DNA from: an uncultured Collinsella sp.
GTDB lineage: Bacteria; Actinomycetota; Coriobacteriia; Coriobacteriales; Coriobacteriaceae
Reading direction: 5' to 3'
DNA: 64,000 nucleotides
NCBI GenBank assembly: GCA_900548265.1
Contig: URKG01000001.1
Location: 62,001 to 126,000, forward strand
Below the pieces are notes generated by a model, which was not told where the DNA came from, made no database searches, and saw only the letters and a list, made by a program, of their open reading frames with translations. A program made the position numbers and the translations under genes. Position 1 is the first letter of the stretch. Each line of letters opens with the position of its first letter. Positions 1 to 7,783 of the stretch are shown in pieces.

Positions 1-897
1 GACGACACCTTCCGCGCCGAGCATGCCGTGGGGTTTGCCAAGTCGCGCGGCGAGGACGAGGTCCTGTTGCCTGCCGTGGGCGACCGTGTGGCGGTGCGCC
101 GCGCTCCCGGGCACGATATGGGCGTGATTGAGTGCGTGCTGCCGCGCCGTACGAGCTTTGAGCGTTGGCGCGGCCGTGCCCGTGGAGAGCGCCAGGTGCT
201 CTGCTCCAACGTGGATAGCGTGCTAATCGTGCAGGCGCTCGGTGCCGGTGAGGTGCTGCTCGACCGCGTGGCGCGCTCGCTGGTGCTGGCGCTCGACTGC
301 GATGCCGAACCGGTGGTGGTGCTCACCAAAGCTGATCGCTGCGATGCCGAGGAGCTCGAGCGCGATCTGGACCGCGTGCGCCGCCTGGTGGGTCCGGACA
401 TGCGCGTGATCGTGACGTCCTCTGCCGAGGGGCGCGGCCTGGACGAGGTCCGTATCTGCGTGCCTGCCGGGAGCTGCGCCATGATTCTGGGCGAGTCGGG
501 TGCCGGCAAGTCGACGCTGCTCAATGCACTGCTGGGCCACGATACGTTGGCGACCGGCGGTGTGCGCGAACGCGACGACCAGGGCCGTCACACAACCGTC
601 GCGCGCGTGATGGTGGCGCTGCCGGGCGACGCCGGCGTGATCGCCGATGCCCCGGGCCTGCGCAGCCTACCGCTCGTGGGTCACGAGCGGGGTCTGGCGC
701 GCGCCTTCCCCGAGATTGTCGAGGCATCGCGCGCGTGCCGGTTTGGCGATTGCACACATACCCATGAGCCGGGTTGCGCCGTTCGCGAGGCCGAGGACGC
801 CGGGCAGATCGACAGTCTGCGTTTGGAAACGTTCCAAAACCTGGCGTCATCCATGCGCGTGAGTGCTCAAATGCTCGATCCCGATGTCCATCTGTAA
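1..897 (+). CDS. rsgA: Ribosome small-subunit-dependent GTPase A (5' partial)
   Basis: Late 30S ribosome assembly GTPase (RsgA/YloQ family). The frame is open from base 1, so the N-terminus with the start of the OB-fold lies outside the window; the GTG at 28 is not needed as a start. The circularly permuted GTPase order is visible: G4 as TKAD near visible residue 110, then G5 as TSS, then the P-loop GESGAGKST near 164-172, then G3 as DAPG. The C-terminal zinc site follows the family pattern CRFGDCTHTHEPGC (about 246-259). A strong terminator follows the stop, so the next operon is independent. Confidence 0.95.
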   Translation, partial: DDTFRAEHAVGFAKSRGEDEVLLPAVGDRVAVRRAPGHDMGVIECVLPRRTSFERWRGRARGERQVLCSNVDSVLIVQALGAGEVLLDRVARSLVLALDCDAEPVVVLTKADRCDAEELERDLDRVRRLVGPDMRVIVTSSAEGRGLDEVRICVPAGSCAMILGESGAGKSTLLNALLGHDTLATGGVRERDDQGRHTTVARVMVALPGDAGVIADAPGLRSLPLVGHERGLARAFPEIVEASRACRFGDCTHTHEPGCAVREAEDAGQIDSLRLETFQNLASSMRVSAQMLDPDVHL

Positions 898-914
898 TTG
901 ATTTTTCCTATGAC

Positions 915-949
915 AGCCGTCTCCCAACTGTTCGGGAGACGGCTTTTTT
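915..949 (+). terminator. Rho-independent terminator after rsgA
   Basis: Perfect 11-bp stem AGCCGTCTCCC / GGGAGACGGCT (915-925 with 934-944), 8-nt loop, followed by a run of T. Confidence 0.93.
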
Positions 950-1149
950 GCTGCGGAAAAGCCTCGAAACATGCAGTTTGCTGACGTGCTGGCCAAAACC
1001 TTGCCACGAGCTTGACGGGCTGGTCAGCTTTTGGTCAGCGATTGGTTTGACATCGAAAACCAAGATCGCGATTGCGCCGCTTTGCGCTCTGACCGCCCAG
1101 ACAATGGTGGTACGGGCATTCGCCCGGCACTGCCATGAGAGGAGCGGCC

Positions 1150-1809
1150 GTGAACAAGAGCAAGCGCATCGCCATCAGTCTGGTCGCGGGCGTGCTCGCT
1201 GCTCTGCTCTGCATGGTTTACGGCTCGTCGATCCGCTCGCAAGCCGAACAGGTCCAGGCTGAGACCTTGGCCAAGTACGGTGGCGATCGCGTCGAGGTAT
1301 GCGTCGCGGCGCGCGATATCGATGTGGGCGAGACCCTCGATGAGACCAATGTCATAACCCAGGAATGGCTGACGAGTCTGCTGCCGCGTGACGCGGCGAC
1401 CGAGCTGCGCCAGGTGCGCGGCGACGTGACGACTTCGCGTATTCCCAAAAACGCCGTGATCTGCAATGTCTACACCAAGGCCGAGAGCCACAAGCTCGAG
1501 GTGCCTAAGGGCAAGGTCGCCGTTTCGGTGGCGGTCGATGCCGAGCACTCGGTCGGCGGTGCCACGGGCGTGGGCAGCTATGTGGACGTGTACGTGCAAA
1601 AAGATGGCGTAACCGATCGACTGTGCGGCGCGCACGTGATCGATACCAGTGAGAATTCCGGTGCCACGCGCGAGGGCAAGATCGAATGGGTGACGCTGGC
1701 GGCTGACCCCGAAGACGTCAAGGAACTGCTGGGAGCCTCGGGCAAGGGAACGGTCAGCTTGACGATTCCCGCCACGGCGCGCGGCAAAAAGAGCGGAGGC
1801 GACGAGTGA
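1150..1809 (+). CDS. CpaB/RcpC-like SAF-domain pilus assembly protein
   Basis: First gene of the Tad/Flp pilus operon. About 219 residues: a short cytoplasmic N-terminus, one membrane segment (about residues 5-25, SLVAGVLAALLCMVYG) and an extracytoplasmic SAF-like domain beginning VCVAARDIDVGETLDETNV, the signature region of CpaB/RcpC and Flp pilus assembly proteins. In diderms this protein works with the secretin; in a monoderm its job is less clear. I chose GTG 1150 because AGGAG at 1140-1144 sits 5 nt upstream; the ATG at 1135 is in frame but lies inside that Shine-Dalgarno region. The stop overlaps the ATG of the next gene. Confidence 0.8.
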   Translation: MNKSKRIAISLVAGVLAALLCMVYGSSIRSQAEQVQAETLAKYGGDRVEVCVAARDIDVGETLDETNVITQEWLTSLLPRDAATELRQVRGDVTTSRIPKNAVICNVYTKAESHKLEVPKGKVAVSVAVDAEHSVGGATGVGSYVDVYVQKDGVTDRLCGAHVIDTSENSGATREGKIEWVTLAADPEDVKELLGASGKGTVSLTIPATARGKKSGGDE

Positions 1810-3458
1810 TGAAGGCGATCTGGCTTGCGTGCTGCGCGTGCGGCGATTACGGGCTGTTGCAGCAGGAAGTCGAGGGCCGTGATGCGGGTGCACAGGTGCT
1901 TCGCGTGGGTGACCTGGACGGGCTGGTTTCCATGGCGCGGGCGTTTCCGTCGCGCCGCGGGGCTGCCATCATCGCGGCGTCTCTGTTTGATATCGAAGAT
2001 GTGCGCAAGACTGTTGCGCGCCTGACGGCCGAAGGCCGCGTGAGTCGCGTGGTCGTGTTGATAGAAGTGCTCGATCCGTCGGATATCGAGGGACTGTTTC
2101 GCGCGGGGGCGACCGAGGTCATCGCTGCGCACAGTATATGCGGCAACGGGCGCGCGGGCGAGGGAGCGGTTGATTCCGATCGGCGCATGACGATTGAGCC
2201 CGATGCTTTTGTTGATAGGGAACCCGGGGCGCCTCGCGCTACAAGAGGCCCGCGTGTTGATGATTATGGAAAAGCGGAAGCCGAGCATGGTCGGCGCCCC
2301 CGGAACCCCCTTGTATACGATGACGCTGGAGGGCCGGCACAGCATGCTGGCGACTCCCCGGCTGTAGATATGGGATACATGCACGGCGTGAATCTGGCGG
2401 ATGAACTCGACGAAGTTGAGGGCTTTGCCGGGTGCGGCGAGTTGTCGCTGATGCAGCATGAGCAGATTGCACAGAACGAGCCTGCCTTGCAGACCGAACA
2501 AGCCGCCATGCCGGCTTGGGCGCAGCGTGTGGTTGCGGCGGGGGAGACGGGGACGCTGTCGCCGACGCCCGCCCCGCCGCCTCCGATGCCGCCGGCAGAC
2601 GCTGCCGCTCCGCAGCATCGAGCTCCGGTCATCTGCGCCATTTCGGGTTCGGGCGGTTGCGGCAAGTCGACGATCGTTGCCACCATGGCACACACATCGT
2701 CGCTGTTGGGCTTGCGTGCCGCCGTGCTCGACCTGGACCTGATGTTTGGAAACCTTTACGACTTGTTAGGCGTCGATGCTCCGCGCGATATGGCGGCACT
2801 TATCGAGCCGTCGGCGGCGGGCGCGCTCACCGAGCCGGATATCGTAGCCGCATCGATGCGCGTGGCGCCGGGCGTTACGCTCTGGGGTCCCGTTGCGGCG
2901 CCCGAGCAAGCCGAGCTCATGGCACGTCCGGTGGAGCTGCTGTTTGATGTCCTGCGTCGCGAATCCGACGTGGTCTTTATCGATACCTCGGTCTTTTGGG
3001 GCGATGCCGTGGCGGCTGCGGTGGCGGCGAGCGACCGTTGCCTGGTCGTTGGCGATGCGGCGGTGTCGTCCGCGACATCGGCGTCGCGCGTCATTGAACT
3101 GGCAAGTCGAGTAGGTGTGCCGCGCACGCGCATGAGCGCCGTGTTCAACCGGTTCGGTGCGCGCGGGGCAGACGAGGACGTCGCCATGCGCTTTGAGATT
3201 GCCTGTGCGTTGAGCTCCAAGATTCGTATCGCCGATGGCGGGCAGGATCTCGCCGCGCTCATGGCGTTTGGGCGCGCCGACGAGGCAGTGGGCCAGACGA
3301 GCGCTTTTGCGACCAGCGTGCGCGAGGCCACGCGCGAGATGCTCGTGGAACTGGGGTGCGCCGTCGGCCCTTGGAGCGATATAGTCGCCGACCGTGCAAC
3401 GCGTACCGAACGCCCGCGTATCCGCCTTCCCTGGTCGCGCGAGGGTGATCAGCGATGA
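1809..3458 (+). CDS. tadZ: TadZ/CpaE-like pilus localisation ATPase
   Basis: About 549 residues. The N-terminal 120 or so residues resemble the degenerate receiver domain of TadZ/CpaE. A long Pro/Ala-rich, low-complexity linker follows (about 130-275). The C-terminal half is a ParA/MinD-type ATPase with the P-loop SGSGGCGKSTIVA near residue 278 and VLDLDLMFGNLYDLLG after it. Family members place the Tad secretion machine at a cell pole and bind TadA. ATG 1809 is preferred over the GTG directly before it; GGAGG lies just upstream inside the preceding gene. Start and stop codons overlap neighbours on both sides, so translation is probably coupled. Confidence 0.85.
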   Translation: MKAIWLACCACGDYGLLQQEVEGRDAGAQVLRVGDLDGLVSMARAFPSRRGAAIIAASLFDIEDVRKTVARLTAEGRVSRVVVLIEVLDPSDIEGLFRAGATEVIAAHSICGNGRAGEGAVDSDRRMTIEPDAFVDREPGAPRATRGPRVDDYGKAEAEHGRRPRNPLVYDDAGGPAQHAGDSPAVDMGYMHGVNLADELDEVEGFAGCGELSLMQHEQIAQNEPALQTEQAAMPAWAQRVVAAGETGTLSPTPAPPPPMPPADAAAPQHRAPVICAISGSGGCGKSTIVATMAHTSSLLGLRAAVLDLDLMFGNLYDLLGVDAPRDMAALIEPSAAGALTEPDIVAASMRVAPGVTLWGPVAAPEQAELMARPVELLFDVLRRESDVVFIDTSVFWGDAVAAAVAASDRCLVVGDAAVSSATSASRVIELASRVGVPRTRMSAVFNRFGARGADEDVAMRFEIACALSSKIRIADGGQDLAALMAFGRADEAVGQTSAFATSVREATREMLVELGCAVGPWSDIVADRATRTERPRIRLPWSREGDQR

Positions 3459-4783
3459 GCCTGCAAACGAGGATTAAGGCTGCCGGCGCTGCAGCGGCGG
3501 CAGCGCCTGTAGATGCGGGGCGTCGCCGCGCGGTGAAACGACGCACCAAGCGCGCCGTGATGGACCGCATGGGTTACGACGAAGTGGCGCGTATCAGCGC
3601 CTATATCGACCCGGCACTTGCCCGCTCGGAATTGCGTCCTGCGGTGGAGGCGGCGCTCAATGTTGAGGAGCCGACCGATCTCGCGACGCCCGAGCGCGAG
3701 ACTATCATCGACGAGATTTTGGATGACGTGGTGGGCTTGGGGCCGTTGCAGCCGCTCATCGAGGACGACACCGTTACCGAAATCATGATCAACGGCTGCC
3801 GCTCGGCTTTCTTTGAACGCGGCGGCGTCTTGTACCCCATCGAGCATGCGTTTGAGGATGATGAGCAGATCCGGGTGCTTATCGACCGCATCATCTCGCC
3901 ACTTGGCCGCCGTATCGACGAGCGCAGCCCCATCGTCAACGCCCGCCTCAAAACGGGCTATCGCGTCAACGCGGTGATTCCGCCTGTGGCGATTGACGGA
4001 CCGATTCTCACCATCCGAAAGTTCTCGGACCGTATCTGCTCGCTGGACGAGCTTGTGGGGCTGGGGTCGCTGCCGCTTTGGTATGCGCAGCTGCTGTCGT
4101 GCGCTGTGTCGCTGCGACAGGACCTGGCGGTTGCGGGAGGCACGGGATCTGGTAAGACCACTCTGCTCAACGCGTTGTCATGCGAGATCTCCACCGGCGA
4201 GCGCATCGTGACGATCGAGGACTCTGCCGAGCTCAAGTTTGCGCATCATCCGCACGTGGTGCGCCTAGAGGCGCGCGAGGCTTCAATTGAGGGCGAGGGC
4301 GCGGTGACGATCCGCGACCTGGTGACCAATGCCCTGCGCATGCGCCCCGACCGCATCGTGGTGGGCGAGGTGCGCGGTGCCGAGTGCTGCGACATGTTGC
4401 AGGCCATGAACACGGGCCACGACGGGTCGCTCACCACGCTTCATGCGGGTTCCGAGCAGGAGACCGTGGTGCGTCTGACGTTGCTTGCACGTTATGGCAT
4501 CGATCTGCCGAGCGAGCTCATCGAGGAGCAGATTGCCATGGCGCTCGACGGCATCGTGATGTCCGAGCGCCACGCCGATGGCAGGCGTTTCGTCTCCTCG
4601 TATTCGGGGGTGCGTCGCGCCGCGTCGGGCGGCGTAGAGCTCGAGCGCTATGTGACTTTCGATGCCGCCGAGCGCACCTGGACGCTTGACCGCGAGCCGC
4701 CGTTTATTGCAGAAGGCCTGCGGTCGGGGACGCTCACACAAGAGGAGGTGGACGAATGGAGGTCGCTGTGCCCCTCGTCGTAG
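3455..4783 (+). CDS. tadA: TadA/CpaF-type pilus assembly ATPase
   Basis: Type II/IV secretion ATPase that powers Flp pilus assembly. 442 residues, usual for CpaF. The N-terminal domain contains VVGLGPLQPLIEDDTVTEIM, typical of this family. Walker A is GGTGSGKTT (about 228-236), and the Walker B region is PDRIVVGEVRG (about 297-307). The Asp and His boxes lie between and after them (TIEDSAELKF, TGHDGSLTTLHA). It overlaps tadZ by 4 nt at the start and tadB by 28 nt at the end. Confidence 0.95.
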   Translation: MSLQTRIKAAGAAAAAAPVDAGRRRAVKRRTKRAVMDRMGYDEVARISAYIDPALARSELRPAVEAALNVEEPTDLATPERETIIDEILDDVVGLGPLQPLIEDDTVTEIMINGCRSAFFERGGVLYPIEHAFEDDEQIRVLIDRIISPLGRRIDERSPIVNARLKTGYRVNAVIPPVAIDGPILTIRKFSDRICSLDELVGLGSLPLWYAQLLSCAVSLRQDLAVAGGTGSGKTTLLNALSCEISTGERIVTIEDSAELKFAHHPHVVRLEAREASIEGEGAVTIRDLVTNALRMRPDRIVVGEVRGAECCDMLQAMNTGHDGSLTTLHAGSEQETVVRLTLLARYGIDLPSELIEEQIAMALDGIVMSERHADGRRFVSSYSGVRRAASGGVELERYVTFDAAERTWTLDREPPFIAEGLRSGTLTQEEVDEWRSLCPSS

Positions 4784-5682
4784 GGGGTTTGGCAGGGTTT
4801 TCTGTTGCGACGGCGTGCGGGGCGGAACCTCGTGTGCCGCAGGTGCCGCCGGCGGAGCTGGCGCGTCAGGCGCTCGAGACGGCGGCAGAGAAGCTGCCGC
4901 GTGAGCTGGTGGAAAACGATCTGCTGAAAAAGATCGCCCGTTCGTGGGCATCGCTGGCTCCGGCGCATCGCCTTGGCCTCGTGATTGAAGATGCTTCGGG
5001 GCGTTTGGCGTTTCTGCTGCTATCGAGCGGTGTCTGCTGCGTTTTACTAACGATGGTGTCGTTATCGCCCCTCGGATTTGCCTTGGGACTTGTTGCTCCG
5101 ATTGCCGCTGGCGCCGCTCGGGATGGCTTTGAGAGCCGGCGCGAGCAACACGATGCAGAAGAGGCCATGCCCGAGGCGTTTACCGCACTTTCCATGTCGC
5201 TTGCCTCGGGACATTCGCTGGCCCAGGGCATGCGCTTTGTGGGCGCTCATGCGCAAGAGCCGGTGCATACCGAGTTTTTGCGGGTGGCGGCGGCGATCGA
5301 TTGCGGCATCTCGGCGACCGATGCGCTCGATGACTTGCTCGTGCGCATCGACGCCCCCGGTCTTTCGCTTGTGACCTTGGCGCTTAAGGTGTCTCAGCGC
5401 ACCGGTGCTCCGCTTGCCGACTTACTGTCCGAGGCGTCGAGCATGGTGGGGGAGCGCATTGAGCTCAAGCGCCGCCTGGATGTTAAGACGTCGCAGGCTC
5501 GCATGTCTGCGCATATGGTCGCGGCGATGCCGGCGGGCATGTGCGCGGTGTTGGCGCTGCTTTCGGCAGATTTTCGTCGCGGTCTTGCGACGCCTGCCGG
5601 CGCGGGCGCTGTGGCGCTGGGTCTTGCCCTCAACGCCGTTGCCCTGGTGGTTATCAGGCGCATTATGCGGGTGGAGCTGTGA
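4756..5682 (+). CDS. tadB: TadB-like inner membrane platform protein
   Basis: Type II secretion F-domain protein of the Tad system, 308 residues. Hydrophobic segments lie near residues 75-120 and near the C-terminus (about 255-300). Between them is the cytoplasmic F domain with EEAMPEAFTALSMSLASGHS and GAPLADLLSEAS, characteristic of TadB/TadC/GspF. The start overlaps tadA and has AGGAGG 7 nt upstream. TadB and TadC normally form the membrane platform that TadA drives. Confidence 0.9.
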   Translation: MEVAVPLVVGGLAGFSVATACGAEPRVPQVPPAELARQALETAAEKLPRELVENDLLKKIARSWASLAPAHRLGLVIEDASGRLAFLLLSSGVCCVLLTMVSLSPLGFALGLVAPIAAGAARDGFESRREQHDAEEAMPEAFTALSMSLASGHSLAQGMRFVGAHAQEPVHTEFLRVAAAIDCGISATDALDDLLVRIDAPGLSLVTLALKVSQRTGAPLADLLSEASSMVGERIELKRRLDVKTSQARMSAHMVAAMPAGMCAVLALLSADFRRGLATPAGAGAVALGLALNAVALVVIRRIMRVEL

Positions 5683-6320
5683 GCGCCCTGGTTGCAGTTG
5701 CGGCTTGCCTGTGCGCTCTGAGTGCATTTGTCGCGACGGGTTTGGATCGGGCGGATGCACGCAAGATCGCAGAGGCCTGCAAGCGCGAGGCGGTGCTGGT
5801 CGCTGCCGCGGGTCGCTCGGTGGTCGATGCTCTGACCGCGCGAATGAAGGGCGCGGTTGGAGCGGGCGGCCCGGCGCGAGTATCGCTCGGCGAAGTGTCC
5901 GAGATGATCGATGTTGTGCGCTTGGGTCTTTCGGCCGGTCTTTCGTTTGATGCGGCGCTTGAGATTTTCTGCGCCAACCGCCGGTCAGTGCTGGCTCTTC
6001 GACTTGAGCGGGCCTGCATGGCATGGCAGGTGGGCGTGGGCACGCGTGAGGACGAGTTGTTGGCCGCCGCACGCGACCTGGACGTGCGAGCGCTCGAGAC
6101 CTTTGCCATCACGGTGGGGCAGGCGCTCGCTCTGGGTGCCCCACTTGCCGAGACACTGGCCGCTCAAAGTCGCGAGATCCGTGCGGCTCATCGCGCCGCG
6201 GTCGAGCGCGAGATCGAGCGTGCGCCCGTCAAGCTGCTGATTCCCACCGGCACACTCATCTTGCCGGCGTTGCTTCTGTCCATATTGGGCCCGCTGTTGG
6301 GAGCAGGCGGGATGATGTAG
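5679..6320 (+). CDS. tadC: TadC-like inner membrane platform protein
   Basis: Second F-domain protein of the pair, about 213 residues. GTG 5679 overlaps the tadB stop (GTGA) and is favoured over the longer in-frame extension that would run deep into tadB. An N-terminal membrane segment (LVAVAACLCALSAFVATG) is followed by the F domain (EMIDVVRLGLSAGLSFDAAL; VGQALALGAPLAETLAAQSRE) and a C-terminal hydrophobic stretch. It is shorter than many TadC proteins. Flp starts 10 nt after its stop. Confidence 0.87.
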   Translation: MSALVAVAACLCALSAFVATGLDRADARKIAEACKREAVLVAAAGRSVVDALTARMKGAVGAGGPARVSLGEVSEMIDVVRLGLSAGLSFDAALEIFCANRRSVLALRLERACMAWQVGVGTREDELLAAARDLDVRALETFAITVGQALALGAPLAETLAAQSREIRAAHRAAVEREIERAPVKLLIPTGTLILPALLLSILGPLLGAGGMM

Positions 6321-6330
6321 GGAGGAATAC

Positions 6331-6564
6331 ATGAACACGATGACTGACGTTGCTGGCAAGGTCTGGAGCTGGGCTGTTTGCCAGTCAATTCGCGCTCGCC
6401 AGCATGCCGGGGAGCTGCTGCAGGAGGAGAGTGCGCAGGGCACCACCGAATACGCCATCTTGGTCGGCGTGCTCGTGGTGATCGCCATCATTGCCATTGT
6501 CGCATTTAAGGGCAAGGTCCAAGATCTATGGAACGCTATCAGCGAGGGCATCAACAGCCTGTAG
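6331..6564 (+). CDS. flp: Flp-type class IVb pilin
   Basis: 77-residue major pilin candidate. A hydrophilic leader ends EESAQGTTEY and is followed by one long hydrophobic helix (AILVGVLVVIAIIAIVAF), the Flp layout. Flp prepilins are cut so that Glu becomes residue +5. That would place the cut after Ala (A|QGTTEY) rather than after the common Gly. GGAGG stands 6 nt before the ATG. It is the first pilin-like gene of the operon; a prepilin peptidase (TadV) is not in the window. Confidence 0.88.
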   Translation: MNTMTDVAGKVWSWAVCQSIRARQHAGELLQEESAQGTTEYAILVGVLVVIAIIAIVAFKGKVQDLWNAISEGINSL

Positions 6565-7091
6565 AGGGTAGGCGGCCTGTCGGCGCACTGCTGGTGTTTG
6601 CCTGTGTGGTTGTGGCGGTGGCAGTGGCGGTTTGGGGGCTAAACGCCGCGCGGCAGCAGCGTCCTGGGGCCGCCTTCGATTCGGGCTCAGATTCGGCGGT
6701 GGCGTCTCAAAAAGATGAGATGCGAGATGCGGACGATTCGGATGTCGCTGTCACGGCGCAAACCTTTCTGCGGATGCTCGACAAGCGGTCTGGCACTGCG
6801 ACGGATTCGCCTGAGGACAACGCGATTGCGGTCCGGCTTGCATGGTCCGAGGACCGACCGATGACCGAGGCAGCGGCGGATATGTTACGCGCCTACCGCG
6901 AGGTGCCAACGGCCCAGCTCGCCCTGAGCGGCTATCTCGATATTAAGGGCAACGTATGGGGCGCCATCGTGCGCGACGGGCGAGGCTGGGTCGACATGGT
7001 GACGGTTGCCGCGGATGCCGGCGATGCCTCGTGCCGCCTGCGCGCGGTGCGCCTGGCCCCGCAAACAATAAGCTCAAAGGAGGGGTCGTGA
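6528..7091 (+). CDS. Unrecognised membrane-anchored protein of the Tad operon
   Basis: 187 residues as drawn, with no family I recognise. One membrane segment (about residues 19-38, GALLVFACVVVAVAVAVWGL) is followed by an Asp/Ser-rich linker and a soluble C-terminal domain of about 110 residues with two Cys at most. The ATG at 6528 overlaps flp by 37 nt and has no clear ribosome site; GTG 6594 after the flp stop is an alternative that would cut into the helix. Placement between flp and the pseudopilins suggests an accessory pilus assembly role. The frame is maintained across the whole interval and GGAGG for the next gene lies inside its end. Confidence 0.6.
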   Translation: MERYQRGHQQPVEGRRPVGALLVFACVVVAVAVAVWGLNAARQQRPGAAFDSGSDSAVASQKDEMRDADDSDVAVTAQTFLRMLDKRSGTATDSPEDNAIAVRLAWSEDRPMTEAAADMLRAYREVPTAQLALSGYLDIKGNVWGAIVRDGRGWVDMVTVAADAGDASCRLRAVRLAPQTISSKEGS

Positions 7092-7092
7092 A

Positions 7093-7311
7093 ATGCATGA
7101 CGTCCTGCGCGAGGAATCTGCCCAGGCGACGGTCGAATACGCCATCGTCACGGTGGCGCTGTTATCGATCGTGCTGGCGATTGCGGGGCTTTGGCGTGCT
7201 GGCACCGATGGGCACTTGGCGGCGCTGGTTGAGCGGGCGGCATCCCATGGCGTTGCCTCGACGTCGGTTATCGACGCCGCTGCGGGCGCTAAGGACATCG
7301 CGTTGTATTGA
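7093..7311 (+). CDS. Flp/TadE-like small pseudopilin
   Basis: 72 residues. The N-terminus EESAQATVEYAIVTVALLS repeats the pilin processing motif of flp (Ala-Gln-x-Thr-x-Glu-Tyr) followed by a hydrophobic helix. The remaining 40 residues are short and Ala-rich. It could be a second Flp pilin or a minor pseudopilin. GGAGG lies 8 nt before the ATG. The next gene begins at or before its stop. Confidence 0.75.
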   Translation: MHDVLREESAQATVEYAIVTVALLSIVLAIAGLWRAGTDGHLAALVERAASHGVASTSVIDAAAGAKDIALY

Positions 7312-7783
7312 TATCGCGCGCGAGGACCGGGCGCAGTCTACGGTCGAGGCTGCTTTTTTGCTGCCGACGTTTCTGATGCTCATTCTTCTCGCACTGCAAC
7401 CGGTGTGTTTGCTCTATACGCGCGCGGTCATGGAGTCTGCCGCTGCCGAGACCGCGCGGCTCATGACCACGACGACGGCGGAGGACGACGATCTTAAGGA
7501 GTTCACCCTCCGCCGGCTTGCCGCAGTGCCCAACGTTTCGATCTTTCATGCCGGCGGGCCGTTGTCGTGGGATGTCGAGCTTAGCCGGGCCGATGCGGGC
7601 GGCGTCTCGTCCGTGTCCGTTTCCGGCGAGGTCAAGCCGTTGCCTGTGATCGGTGCGTTTGCGCAGGTTATGGGTGGTACCGCCGAGGGCGGCTACGTTG
7701 AGCTCAAGGTCGATGTCTCGTATCAATCACGTCCCGAATGGCTGGAGGGAGATTATGATTCGTGGATTGCTGCATGGGATTAA
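7247..7783 (+). CDS. TadE-like pseudopilin, start uncertain
   Basis: The conserved part starts around base 7310: AREDRAQSTVEAAFLLPTF, the TadE processing motif plus membrane helix, followed by about 120 extracytoplasmic residues. The frame has no convincing start next to that motif. ATG 7247 gives a 20-residue basic extension overlapping the previous gene; ATT or TTG codons near 7305 are alternatives, possibly by coupling to the upstream stop. TadE-like minor pilins are thought to take part in pilus initiation or anchoring. It overlaps the next gene by 29 nt. Confidence 0.7.
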   Translation: MALPRRRLSTPLRALRTSRCIDIAREDRAQSTVEAAFLLPTFLMLILLALQPVCLLYTRAVMESAAAETARLMTTTTAEDDDLKEFTLRRLAAVPNVSIFHAGGPLSWDVELSRADAGGVSSVSVSGEVKPLPVIGAFAQVMGGTAEGGYVELKVDVSYQSRPEWLEGDYDSWIAAWD

